Source: a bacterium
GTDB lineage: Bacteria; Zhuqueibacterota; Zhuqueibacteria; Residuimicrobiales; Residuimicrobiaceae
Assembly (NCBI GenBank): GCA_029565685.1
Contig: JAKQNR010000022.1
Location: forward strand, 310,001-374,000
DNA length: 64,000 nt
Reading direction: 5' to 3'
The notes beneath the pieces were generated by a model that was not told the DNA's origin, did no database searches, and saw nothing but the letters and a program-made list of their open reading frames with translations. Position numbers and translations under genes: made by a program. This document shows, in pieces, positions 41,948 to 51,700 of this stretch (its first letter is position 1; each line of letters starts with the position of its first letter).

Positions 41948-42661
41948 TCAGCCCTTGTCCGCATGGGCTAAGAGGAACATGGTTTTGTTGGGCGAGCTGA
42001 AAGTCAATGCTTTCAACCATTCTTTGACCGCCCCTGATCGCAGCTCTTTGATCCAGGATGTGAAAAAACCGTTGGCCGCGGATTTTACCACCTGCAGGCC
42101 GCAGCGGTTAAAATATTTATTCAGCGACGTTGTGGTGAAAGTATGGGGATGGCCCGGATCGATCTGCAAAGTTTCCGCCAACAGGCGGATTATTTTTCCC
42201 CAAGCCGTGTAAATATTTACCCGCAGATAAATTTTCCCATCCTCGGTCAACACTCTGCGCATCTCTTTGAGCGCTGCTTGCACATCATCGCAATGGTCCA
42301 GAACATTATCGCAGATCACCAGATCAAATCGATTGTCCTCAAAGGGAAGGCGCTCCGCTTTCGCTTTCTGATAAAGGACTCGAGGATCTCTTTGCGCTTG
42401 AAAGGCCGGTACAGAGGCGTAGAAATCCTCCAGCGGATCGATGGCTTGGCGTTCGCTCGCATTGAGAAAGGTGATGATGCCGCCGGCGCCGCTTCCTATC
42501 TCCAGCACCGAGGTGCCAGGTCCAATCGCTAGGAATGGTTCCATCTGATTGACCAGATCGGCGGCATAGTGCCGGTAAAAATCAAAGTCAATATGATCTT
42601 GTCTGGACGCCCACCACTCTTTTTCGTACTTTTGCGCCAGTCGCCATCTCTCGCTTTTCAT
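41948..42661 (-). CDS. Class I SAM-dependent methyltransferase
   Basis: 237 residues. The Rossmann-fold motif I is TSVLEIGSGAGGIITFLNA (residues about 49-67), followed by the acidic loop in QAIDPLEDFY, ERLPFEDNRFDLVICDNVLDHCDD and LKEMRRVLTEDGKIYLRVN, the PF08241 pattern. The substrate is unknown; the family includes small-molecule and polysaccharide methyltransferases. It lies 19 bp after the ABC binding-protein gene on the same strand, so it may be co-transcribed, although a methyltransferase is not expected in a sugar import unit. Confidence 0.85.
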   Translation of the reverse strand: MKSERWRLAQKYEKEWWASRQDHIDFDFYRHYAADLVNQMEPFLAIGPGTSVLEIGSGAGGIITFLNASERQAIDPLEDFYASVPAFQAQRDPRVLYQKAKAERLPFEDNRFDLVICDNVLDHCDDVQAALKEMRRVLTEDGKIYLRVNIYTAWGKIIRLLAETLQIDPGHPHTFTTTSLNKYFNRCGLQVVKSAANGFFTSWIKELRSGAVKEWLKALTFSSPNKTMFLLAHADKG

Positions 42662-42680
42662 TCCAATGATCCCTTCATGG

Positions 42681-43625
42681 TCAATCAGGCTTTACGAGAA
42701 AACTGTCCACATTGGCGGCGGTGATGACATCGACGCCGGTCGACAGAGTGGTCGATGCAGGCGTTTTCTGGTTGTGAACGATGTCGTGCAGCATCTCCAC
42801 GCAGCGATAGCCCATCTCGTAGGGCCGCTGGCCGATCAACGCCTGCACCAGCCCTTCTTTGACCAACAAGAGCTCCTCTTTCACCGTATCAAAGGCAATG
42901 ACCGCGATGTCCCTGCGCTGGTCCAGAGCGTTGAGAAAAGCGCCTTTGGGCGTTACGGTGGCCCAGCAACCGGTGATAAACCAGGCCTTGAGCTGCGGCG
43001 TGGCTCTGGTTAAATCCTCCATTTGATCCAGAGCGCGATCCGTCGTCTCATCACAATTGAGCAGATTGATCTCGCGTAGATCGGCTTGCTGCTCTGCTAT
43101 TTCGTCGCGAAAGCCGCGAATGCGCTCGTTCAAATTGAGTGCGCCCAGGGATCCGGTCAAAATGGCGTACGCGTCTCCTGGTTTAAGATAGAGCAGCAGT
43201 TGCCGCGCGGCCGCACGGCCGGCGGTGTAATTATCGGTTCCCACATAACACAGCCGTTTGCTTTTCGGCGCATCCGAGTCAAAGGTGAGCACTGGAATGC
43301 CTGCCGCCACAGCACGGTCGATAACCGACGTGACGCCGTCCGGATCATTGGGCGACACCGCCAGGCCGCTCACCCGCGAGGCGATGAGGGATTCGAGGAT
43401 CTGCACCTGGGCGGTGACATCCGATGCCTGAGCCGGACCGATCATCTCCACCCGTACGCCCAGTTTCTCACCGGCTGCTTTCATGCCGTCTTCCACCTGA
43501 AACCAATAGGGATTGGTCAGCGCCTTAGGCACCACCACATAGCGGAGCGAAGCGGGTGGTTTAGAGCATCCGAGGCTTAACAGCATTCCACTCAAGAACA
43601 ACGATAGAGGGCGTAGCAGGTGCAT
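42681..43625 (-). CDS. Ribose/inositol-type ABC substrate-binding lipoprotein
   Basis: 314 residues. Lipobox in MLLSLGC with following SKPPAS. The periplasmic binding protein type 1 fold (PF13407) is shown by VVVPKALTNPYWFQVEDGMK, ESLIASRVSGLAVSPNDPDG, AVAAGIPVLTFDSDAPKSKR, YVGTDNYTAGRAAARQLL, AYAILTGSLGALNLNERIRG and VIAFDTVKEELLLVKEGLVQALIGQRPYEMGY. This is the RbsB-like family, which binds ribose, xylose or inositols. It sits with a permease gene upstream in the same unit; the ligand is not fixed by sequence. Proximity to the iol cluster suggests an inositol or inositol-derived ligand. Confidence 0.88.
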   Translation of the reverse strand: MHLLRPLSLFLSGMLLSLGCSKPPASLRYVVVPKALTNPYWFQVEDGMKAAGEKLGVRVEMIGPAQASDVTAQVQILESLIASRVSGLAVSPNDPDGVTSVIDRAVAAGIPVLTFDSDAPKSKRLCYVGTDNYTAGRAAARQLLLYLKPGDAYAILTGSLGALNLNERIRGFRDEIAEQQADLREINLLNCDETTDRALDQMEDLTRATPQLKAWFITGCWATVTPKGAFLNALDQRRDIAVIAFDTVKEELLLVKEGLVQALIGQRPYEMGYRCVEMLHDIVHNQKTPASTTLSTGVDVITAANVDSFLVKPD

Positions 43626-43675
43626 GGCACACTCCTGAAAAATGATTTTCTTTACTTCTCTTCAGGCCGTACGGG

Positions 43676-44602
43676 TTATTTGCGAAACCGGTCCATCGCC
43701 ACCGCCAGGATGATGATCGCGCCCAGGGCAAACTGCTGCCAAAAGGCGGAAAGGCCCAGCAGGATCAGCCCGTTTCTTAGCACGCCCATGATGGCTGCGC
43801 CGATGAGCACGCCCAACACCGTGCCTTTGCCGCCCATCAGGCTGGTGCCGCCGATCACCGAGGCTGCGATGGCGTCCAGTTCATAGCCCACGCCAGAAGT
43901 GGGCTGTGCGACGCCCAATCGGGAGATCAGCAGGATGCCGGCCACCGCAGAGGCCACTCCCGATAGCGTGTACACCAACACTTTGATGCGGTCCACCGGT
44001 ATGCCGGAGAGCGAGGCTGCAGTTTCGTTGCCGCCAAGGGCATAGAGATAGCGGCCGGTGGCCGTATGATTGAGAAACACGCCGGCTGCCAGGCCGGCGA
44101 GGATCATAAAAATCACCGGCAACGGCACGATCCACCAGTATCCCTGTCCAAGCGTCATAAATCCCTGCGGCAGATTGGAAACCGGCCAGCCGCGGGTGAT
44201 GACAAAAGTCAGGCCTCTGGCCATACTGTACATGCCCAAGGTTACGATAAAGGGCGGCAGTTTCAGCCGAGTGATCAATTGGCCGTTGCAGAATCCGAGA
44301 AAAGCGCCGGCCAACAGACCGGCGAGCACAGCTGCAGGCCAGGCCCACTGGCTGTTCATGGCCAGAGCGGACACACAGCCGCAAAATCCGAGCAAAGAGC
44401 CGACGGACAGATCGATGCCGCCGGTGAGAATGGCAAAGGTTTCGCCCAGGGCGATGATGGCCACAAAGGAAAAGCTTCTGATAACGCTGAAGATATTTTC
44501 TGTCGTTAGAAAGTAGGAGGAGGTGATGGAGAAGAGGAGGCATAAGGCGATGAGGGCAAGAAACACACCCAGAGCTTGAAAATGATGAGCGCTTTTTTTC
44601 AC
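43676..44602 (-). CDS. Ribose-type ABC permease (RbsC family)
   Basis: 308 residues with about eight to ten hydrophobic helices. The family signature is ALGETFAILTGGIDLSVGSLLG (residues about 51-72), and further on LPPFIVTLGMYSMARGLTF, GRYLYALGGNETAASLSGIPV, and DAIAASVIGGTSLMGGKGTVLG near the C-terminus. It would form a homodimer in the inner membrane. The cognate ATPase (RbsA-like, about 500 residues with two nucleotide-binding domains) is not encoded in the window; it may lie elsewhere or be shared. It is divergent from the second AraR-type regulator, 241 bp apart. Confidence 0.92.
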   Translation of the reverse strand: MKKSAHHFQALGVFLALIALCLLFSITSSYFLTTENIFSVIRSFSFVAIIALGETFAILTGGIDLSVGSLLGFCGCVSALAMNSQWAWPAAVLAGLLAGAFLGFCNGQLITRLKLPPFIVTLGMYSMARGLTFVITRGWPVSNLPQGFMTLGQGYWWIVPLPVIFMILAGLAAGVFLNHTATGRYLYALGGNETAASLSGIPVDRIKVLVYTLSGVASAVAGILLISRLGVAQPTSGVGYELDAIAASVIGGTSLMGGKGTVLGVLIGAAIMGVLRNGLILLGLSAFWQQFALGAIIILAVAMDRFRK

Positions 44603-44781
44603 AGCATAACTCCGTTGAATGGAAGCCGCCCGGCCTGATCGCGCGGTTCATGGCGGCAACGGCGGTGACTCTTGCGACGATGAGGGGCAGCTGCGAATTA
44701 AGCAATATAGAAAACTCGTCTATGATTCGCAAGCAAAAAGGTCAATGCGGGGTAAAAAAAGGGCTGTTCAGATAAAAAAGC

Positions 44782-44823
44782 TTGCAATAGAAAATTTCTT
44801 TAAGTACATTTGTCCAGACAAAT
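44782..44823 (+). promoter_or_regulatory. Promoter with AraR-like operator before the second regulator
   Basis: TTGCAA (44782-44787), 17 nt, TACATT (44805-44810), then the palindrome ATTTGT-CCAG-ACAAAT (44808-44823) overlapping the -10. The arms match those of the B. subtilis AraR site (ATTTGT...ACAAAT) and are close to the two sites near the first regulator. It could autoregulate the second regulator and also affect the divergent ABC genes. Confidence 0.75.
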
Positions 44824-44843
44824 ATTTCTTCGCAGAGGCGTCG

Positions 44844-45971
44844 ATGATAGTTGACCGTAACAGTCCTATTCCACAATATTATCAACTGCAAAACTGGCTC
44901 ATTGAACAGATCGATCTCGGCGTGTTCAAGCCCGGTGAGCGCATTCCCACGGAAGAAGAGCTGGTGCGCATCACCGGCCTGTGCCGCGCCACGGTCCGGC
45001 AGGCCATCAGCAATCTGGCCAATCTCGCCTATCTGAAACCGAGAAGACGCTTCGGCACTTTTGTTCTGGAGCGGAATCCCGATGATCGCAAAAAGAGCAT
45101 CATCGGCATAATGGTGCCGGACATCCGCTCCGGCTGTTCCTCTGAGCTGGCGCGCGGCGCCGAGGATGAGGCCGCGCGCAACAAGCACAGCATCGTGCTG
45201 TGCAACACCGATGATCTGTTTTTCAAGGCGGAATACTATGCGGATCGACTGATCAAGGAGCATGTGACCGGCGTGATCTATGTGCCGATCGCGGATACCG
45301 AAGAAAAAAACCGCACGATCATCGAAAGATTCCGGCAGCATGACATTCCGGTGGTGCTGGCCGATCGCATCCTTCCCGACCTGGAGATCGATTATGTGAC
45401 CACGGACAATTTTTACGGCGCTTATGCCATAACCAAACATCTTTTAAAAAAGGGACACCGCCGGATCGCCATCATCTATAACGGCCTGGTCAGTTCCGAA
45501 CGTTTCCGCTTTGAGGGCTATTGCAAGGCCCTGCAGGATAACCGCATCCCCCTCGACGAATCGCTCATCTCCAACCCGCAAACGCTGTTTACCGAGCAGG
45601 TTTATTCCAAATCGGTTCTGAAAATCCTCAAACAGCGCAAGGACCATTTGGCTGTTTTTGCCGCTCATGATCAAATCGCTTTACTGTTTTACTCCATCGC
45701 TCGTGAAAAAAAGCTTTCTATTCCGGAAGATCTGTCGCTGGTTGGGTACGACAATCTGCCGCAGATACGCGCCTTTTCTTTCGGACTGACCACCATCCAC
45801 CAGCCCATTTATGAGATCGGCCGTAAAAGCATTCATGTCATTTTATCCCGCTTGCGCGACAAGCGAGTAAAGCCGAAACAGATCGTTCTGAAATCCTGGC
45901 TGGTTGAACGGCATTCGGTCCAAGACCTTGGCGTTTTAAGGCGAAACCGGCGTTACTCCCAGACCGCTTGA
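44844..45971 (+). CDS. AraR-type regulator (GntR plus LacI-like sensor), copy 2
   Basis: 375 residues from ATG 44844, chosen because it aligns exactly with the start of copy 1; an in-frame upstream start at 44619 would add 75 residues that run through its own operator. The layout is the same: GntR wing IPQYYQLQNWLIEQIDLGVF, RIPTEEELVRITGLCRATVRQAISNL, then sensor IGIMVPDIRSGCSSELARGA, DIPVVLADRILP, GHRRIAIIYNG, LSLVGYDNLPQIRAFSFGLTTIHQP. It is clearly a paralogue of the protein at 35206, with some divergence in the sensor, so it may answer to a related ligand but bind the same type of operator. A likely controller of the divergent ABC genes. Confidence 0.93.
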   Translation: MIVDRNSPIPQYYQLQNWLIEQIDLGVFKPGERIPTEEELVRITGLCRATVRQAISNLANLAYLKPRRRFGTFVLERNPDDRKKSIIGIMVPDIRSGCSSELARGAEDEAARNKHSIVLCNTDDLFFKAEYYADRLIKEHVTGVIYVPIADTEEKNRTIIERFRQHDIPVVLADRILPDLEIDYVTTDNFYGAYAITKHLLKKGHRRIAIIYNGLVSSERFRFEGYCKALQDNRIPLDESLISNPQTLFTEQVYSKSVLKILKQRKDHLAVFAAHDQIALLFYSIAREKKLSIPEDLSLVGYDNLPQIRAFSFGLTTIHQPIYEIGRKSIHVILSRLRDKRVKPKQIVLKSWLVERHSVQDLGVLRRNRRYSQTA

Positions 45972-46061
45972 GCCTCCCTGGGAGGCTTCCGGTTTCTCCA
46001 TACGTTATGTTCCGATCGACGAATCCCTCTTAAAAGCCACACCTTGACTGCAGGAGTGATG

Positions 46062-48737
46062 ATGAGAAGCAATCGGTTTCTTTTCATCGGAATTTTTTTA
46101 TTCCTCTCTGCGGCGGCCCACGCCGGCACTACGGGTAAAATTTCCGGACGAATCACCAGCAAAGAGAACGGCGAACCCATCCCCGGCACCAACATTTTGT
46201 TGGAGGGGACCTCTCTGGGCGCACTGGCCGCTTTGGACGGCTATTACCACATCATCAACATCCCGCCGGGCAAGTATGTCCTGATCATACGCGCCATGGG
46301 TTACGGCATGATGCGCTTTGAAAACGTGCGTGTCAGCGTCGACGCCACTACCTCTCTTTCCGCTGCGCTCGCCCCTACGGTGATCGAAGGGGAGGAGGTG
46401 ACCGTGGTGGCCTCTAAACCGATGGTGCAAAAGGATCTGACCTCCACCTCGGCTCGCGTGGCCGGAGATCAAATGGAGATGCTGCCGGTGGAGAGCGTCA
46501 ATCAGGTGGTGGAACTGCAGGCTGGAGTGGTCAACGGTCATTTCCGCGGCGGACGACTGGGTGAGGTCGCTTTTCTCATCGACGGGCTGGCGGTGAACGA
46601 CGCCTACACCGGCGGCCAGATGATCGCGCTGCAGGCCAACTCTGTGGCTGAGGTTGAAGTCATCAGCGGCACCTTTAACGCCGAGTACGGCCAGGCCATG
46701 TCCGGCGTGGTCAATGTGGTCTCCAAAGATCCGGAAGGCCATTTCAGCGGCCAGATCTCAGGCTATCTGGGCGCTTATCTCAGCGGACGCACGTTGCCTT
46801 TTGTCGCGAAAAACGGCGCCGGCCTCAAGCGGGAAGAGTACTATCAGGAGATGCGCTCCTACCTCGATTTGGCCGCACCGTCCGATGTGTACGATCTGGA
46901 GGGCACGCTCTCCGGTCCGCTGTGGAAAGATCGTCTCAACTTTTTTTCCTCCTTTCGCTACAATCATGACTCCGGCTATTTGTGGGGTCGCCGGATTTTC
47001 AATCCCTCTGATTCTTCCTATCTGCCCAGTTTGCGGGAAAACTGGCGCGTGCAAGCGACCGGAGACGGCGCTTTCGTGCCTATGAGCTGGGGGAGCAACC
47101 TAACCGCCCACGCCAAATGGATCGCCAAACTCTGGGGCGCGCACAAACTCACTTATGAATACATTCATGAGGACGGAGAGGGGCAGAGCTACAACCACAA
47201 GTATAAATATAATCCCGACGGCCGGCCGACCAATTACAGCACCAGCCATTCGCATATGCTGCATATGGATTATATTATCAACAAAAACGGATTCATCAAC
47301 TTAAAAGCGGCTCGATTGAAAAAGCGGTATGAATCCTATCTCTACTCGAGTCCGTATGATCTGCGTTATATGCCGATCAGCCGGCTTTCCATCGGCAGCG
47401 GGCCGTCATTCTACATGGCCGGCACGGACATGAACCACGCATTTCGTACCACCGCCACCGGCATTGTCAAGGCGGACTTGACCTATCAGGTCGATCGCTA
47501 CAATCAACTCAAGGGGGGCCTGGAGGCGCGGTCGCACGAACTCTATGTCCTGGACTATGCGATCCGTCTCGATCGTCAGACCGACTGGAAGCCCCAACCG
47601 GTGGAAAAGGACAACACGGCGTATAACGAGTTCACCAAGACCCCGATGGAGGTCAGCGTCTATCTGCAGGACCGCATCGAATGGTCCTATTTCATCATGA
47701 ACCTGGGATTGCGCTATGACTGGTTCAAGCCGGAGGGGGTCTATCCGCTCGATCTGATGAAGCCGGTGACCAGCGAAAAGGCGCCGGCGAAGAACAAGAG
47801 CCAGTGGAGCCCGCGATTCGGCATCGCTCTTCCGGTCAGCGAGCAGAGCGTCCTGCATCTGTCCTATGGGTTGTTCTTTCAGATTCCCTCCTTCGCCTAT
47901 CTTTATCTGAATCCGCTGTTTAAAATTCCGGTGGGATCCTTTTCCACCATCGGCAACACCGATCTGCAGCCGCAAAAGACCGCGACCTATGAGATCGGGT
48001 TGCAGCAGGCGATCGGGCCGAATCTGGGCGTGACCCTGACCGGGTACTATAAGGATATCCGCAATCTGTTGGGCATGGAAGTCTATACCATTCTGCCGAG
48101 TTTTGATAAATATGCACGCTATGTGAATCGGGATTATGGACAGGTTTTTGGTTTCACCGTCGCGCTGGAACAACGCGGCAGCTCTTATCTCAGCACGACG
48201 TTGGATTACACCTATCAGTTGGCCGAGGGCAATTCGTCTGATCCGAACGATGTTTATATCAAGAGCACGACGACGCCGCCCACCGAAATCACCAAACAGC
48301 TCATCTTTCTGGACTGGGATCGAACCCACAGTCTCAATCTAACCTCCACGGTGCATAATAAAGATATCTGGAACATCGGCCTGATCGCCAAGTTGGGTTC
48401 CGGATTCCCCTACACGCCGGATTTAGAGGGGTATTATCCCAGCCGGGAGAATGATGAACGCCGGCCGCCCACTTACAGCTTTGACCTTAATCTGGCTTAC
48501 ACGCTTAAATTCGGCCGGTTTAAGACCACCTTGTTCAGCAATATCTATAATGTATTTGACATCCGCAACGCCGTGGATGTGTACCTCGATACCGGCAGCC
48601 CCGAATATTCGATCGATGAGCATTTCTACACCGATGATATGGTGCGTTGTGTGAATACAGTGCGGGATTATTATTTTCGTCCGCACTATTTCAGCGCGCC
48701 GCGCCGGATAGTAGCCGGCGCCAAGCTGGAGTTCTAG
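46062..48737 (+). CDS. TonB-dependent receptor with carboxypeptidase-D-like N-terminus (1)
   Basis: 891 residues. The ATG at 46062 is 5 nt after CAGGAG; a signal peptide (FLFIGIFLFLSAAAHA) follows. Next is a carboxypeptidase regulatory-like domain (KISGRITSKENGEPIPGTNILLEG, GYYHIINIPPGKYVLIIRAMG), then a plug domain (GDQMEMLPVESVNQVVELQAG, FLIDGLAVNDAYTGGQ, VISGTFNAEYGQAMSGVVNVVSK) and a beta-barrel with many aromatic-alternating strands, ending FSAPRRIVAGAKLEF. It imports a large or rare ligand across the outer membrane. A homologue with the same plan lies at 56910-59798. It leads the secretion island; no SusD-type partner is visible. Confidence 0.93.
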   Translation: MRSNRFLFIGIFLFLSAAAHAGTTGKISGRITSKENGEPIPGTNILLEGTSLGALAALDGYYHIINIPPGKYVLIIRAMGYGMMRFENVRVSVDATTSLSAALAPTVIEGEEVTVVASKPMVQKDLTSTSARVAGDQMEMLPVESVNQVVELQAGVVNGHFRGGRLGEVAFLIDGLAVNDAYTGGQMIALQANSVAEVEVISGTFNAEYGQAMSGVVNVVSKDPEGHFSGQISGYLGAYLSGRTLPFVAKNGAGLKREEYYQEMRSYLDLAAPSDVYDLEGTLSGPLWKDRLNFFSSFRYNHDSGYLWGRRIFNPSDSSYLPSLRENWRVQATGDGAFVPMSWGSNLTAHAKWIAKLWGAHKLTYEYIHEDGEGQSYNHKYKYNPDGRPTNYSTSHSHMLHMDYIINKNGFINLKAARLKKRYESYLYSSPYDLRYMPISRLSIGSGPSFYMAGTDMNHAFRTTATGIVKADLTYQVDRYNQLKGGLEARSHELYVLDYAIRLDRQTDWKPQPVEKDNTAYNEFTKTPMEVSVYLQDRIEWSYFIMNLGLRYDWFKPEGVYPLDLMKPVTSEKAPAKNKSQWSPRFGIALPVSEQSVLHLSYGLFFQIPSFAYLYLNPLFKIPVGSFSTIGNTDLQPQKTATYEIGLQQAIGPNLGVTLTGYYKDIRNLLGMEVYTILPSFDKYARYVNRDYGQVFGFTVALEQRGSSYLSTTLDYTYQLAEGNSSDPNDVYIKSTTTPPTEITKQLIFLDWDRTHSLNLTSTVHNKDIWNIGLIAKLGSGFPYTPDLEGYYPSRENDERRPPTYSFDLNLAYTLKFGRFKTTLFSNIYNVFDIRNAVDVYLDTGSPEYSIDEHFYTDDMVRCVNTVRDYYFRPHYFSAPRRIVAGAKLEF

Positions 48738-48768
48738 TCAGAGTGACCACCCGAGTTCGGAGGATTTG

Positions 48769-51700
48769 ATGCATCGTCCCCTTCCCGTCTTCGCAGCTGT
48801 CTGCGTGGGCCTCGTACTGCTGGCGAACAGTTCTTCCGGCCAGCGTCCTCAAGACGGCCATGGCAACAATCGAAAGGGCGGCGTCCTGGACGCCAACCTC
48901 TGCCGCACGCCGTTTTACAACACGGGTAAGATCGGCGGATTTTTAGGTTATACGATTGAATATCCCATCGGCAGCGGGCACCAGCAGTTGGATGCCGTCG
49001 CTCCTTTGGTGGTTACACGGATCACCGACCGCCAGGGCGTCCGGCACGCCTGTTGCGAAACCGCCTATGGCCATGTTCCGTCCGACAAATCACCCGATGG
49101 CACGCCCTGGATATATGAACCGCTGCCCGGTTTTTGCAACGAGAATCAGCTCGAAGCCGCGGTCAGCGATGATCCCTACACCTGGCCTGATTACTGGCCG
49201 GACAAGATGGGCGATCTTTTTGATCCCGGCTGGCCGGGCCGGTGGAACGGCTATTTCGGCAAGGGGGTCAAAAACGCCGATCTGGAGACCTATTTTGTCA
49301 TCGACGATAATCCGGACATAGAATTCGATTATCAACCCGATGCCGAGGATCCTTTGCGCCGCGGACTGGGCACTCAGATGTACATCCGCGGTCTACAATG
49401 GAACAATGTGTTGACCGAGAGTCATAATTTTTGGATCTATGAAATCGACAACGAAGGCACCACAGACTATGACTCGGTGTATTTCGCGCTGTTCGCGGAC
49501 TTTAAGATCGGCGGCGAGGACGAGGACGTCGCCGGCTATAACGCCATGCTGGATATCGCCTATTGCTATGATTTTGACAACACCGGATTTCCCGGCGCCT
49601 ACAAACCGGTGGTAGCTCTTTGCTGGGCTTATCTGGAGAGCCCGACCGCCGGCTATGACGGCAGGGACAACGACGAAGACGGTCTGGTGGATGAACGCAG
49701 GGATGACGGGCTGGACAACAATGGCGACTGGGCGATTTTTGCCGATGAAAACAAAAACGGAAAATGGGATGTCGGCGAACCCTTGAACGACGATCTGGGC
49801 AGCGACGGCATCGGCCCTTATGACGAGGGCTATTCCGTACCTGATCAGGGAGAGGGAGACGGCCTGCCGACGCACGGCGAACCCAACTTTGATGAAAAGG
49901 ACATCGAAGAAGGCGATATGATCGGCTTGACCGGTTTCTGGTCAGGCAATTACGGCGATCGGCGCGATCATGACGATGATGAACTGGTGCTGCAATGGTG
50001 TCATCAGACCATCGGCAAACATGCGGACGAGTATTATTTTGCCTCCAATCTGGGCGCCTGGTGGCATTCCGGTCCCTCCATCCATCCGGCCAAAACCTTT
50101 CAGCGATTTTCCTTCAGTATGTATTATGCCGATGGTCAGACGACCACGGCGCAGGTGGAAGATGCGGCGCGTAAAAAAGATACGGTGCAAAAGATCTATA
50201 ACGCCAATTATCGTTTCGCTCAGCCGCCGAAAACCCCCAAGCTCACCGCCATACCGGGAGACGGCAAAGTCTATCTCTACTGGGACGACAGCGCTGAATC
50301 GAGCTTTGATCGGTTTTTTCAGATCTATGATTTTGAAGGCTATTCGCTGTACCGTTCCACAGATCCGAAATTCCGCGACTGCCGCATTATCACCGACGGC
50401 TTTGGCACTCTATCGATGAAAAAGCCCATTTTCCGCTGCGATAAAATCGACGACTATAAAGGGTTTTTCCCCGGCGCTTACAACGGCGTGCAGTTTTGGA
50501 TCGGCAATAATGCGGGGTTGGTGCACAGCTACATCGACTCTGATGTGATCAATGGACAAACCTATTATTATGCGCTCTGTTCCTTTGATTTCGGTTACAT
50601 TCCTCCGGATGCCAAAACCGTCGCCGAATTGCAGCAATTCAGCGTTTTGCCCTCGGAATGCCCCATCAGCATCAATATCGATGTGTTGAATAACGTCAAC
50701 TCGGTGGGCTCCAATTGCGCGGTGGTGATGCCGACCGCGCCTGCGGCCGGATATCAGCCTCCGCCGCTGCAAGAAGGGTTGCAGCACTCTGGTCCGCAAT
50801 CGACCGCCGCCATTCAGTTTCATATCTTTAATCCCAATGAGCTGCTGGACGATGGACGGTACGAGTTGGCCTTTGACTATCCGGATTCCGGCTGGCGGTC
50901 CCGACCGTTTTACCAGCTGTCGGGCGGCGCCGGCGCCGGTGAAGACCGGATCCTGCAGCCGTGGACGAAAATAGAGAGCAATGCTTTGGATTCCCCGTAT
51001 TTTGACGGATTGATTTTTCATCTGGATATGGACACCAGCCTCACGCCTATTTTTCAGGGCTGGACCCCAAGCAGTCAATCTAATATGAAAGTGCTTTTTA
51101 CCTATGATGAATATAAAGCCAGTGCGGTGAATCTGGATTTTCAACTGATATTCACCGATGGCATCGGCGACACCTCCACCTCCGTCAGCCGCTATACGCA
51201 GCGCATACCGGTTCCATTTTATATCTTTTGTCCCACGCTGCAAAAACGGATGAAATTCACGCTTGCGGATTACAACAGCAATCTGCGCTGGGACCTGGGG
51301 GATGACATCCGCATCATCTTTGGTCCCCGCAGGGGGCGGGAACCGGCCCGCGGCAGCGGCAATTATGTGAACTCGTGGCGATTTCATTTCATCATACCAG
51401 AGGATGACACCACCGGCATGATCCGGCCTCAACCCGGCGATATCTTTGAGGTTCGGATGCATATTCCTCCTCAGCCCGGTGAGCGCTATACGTTCTTCAC
51501 CGACCGCGTCTCCATCGATCCAGAGCGAGCCCGTGAGGAGTTGGACCAGATCACGGTGGTTCCCAACCCCTATGTCGTCACCGAACGGTGGGAGCCCTCC
51601 AGCCCCTACCTGGCTGGACGCGGTCCTATGTCGATTCATTTCAATCATCTGCCCAAAGACTGCACCATCAAAATCTATACTGTACAGGGCTATCTGGTGG

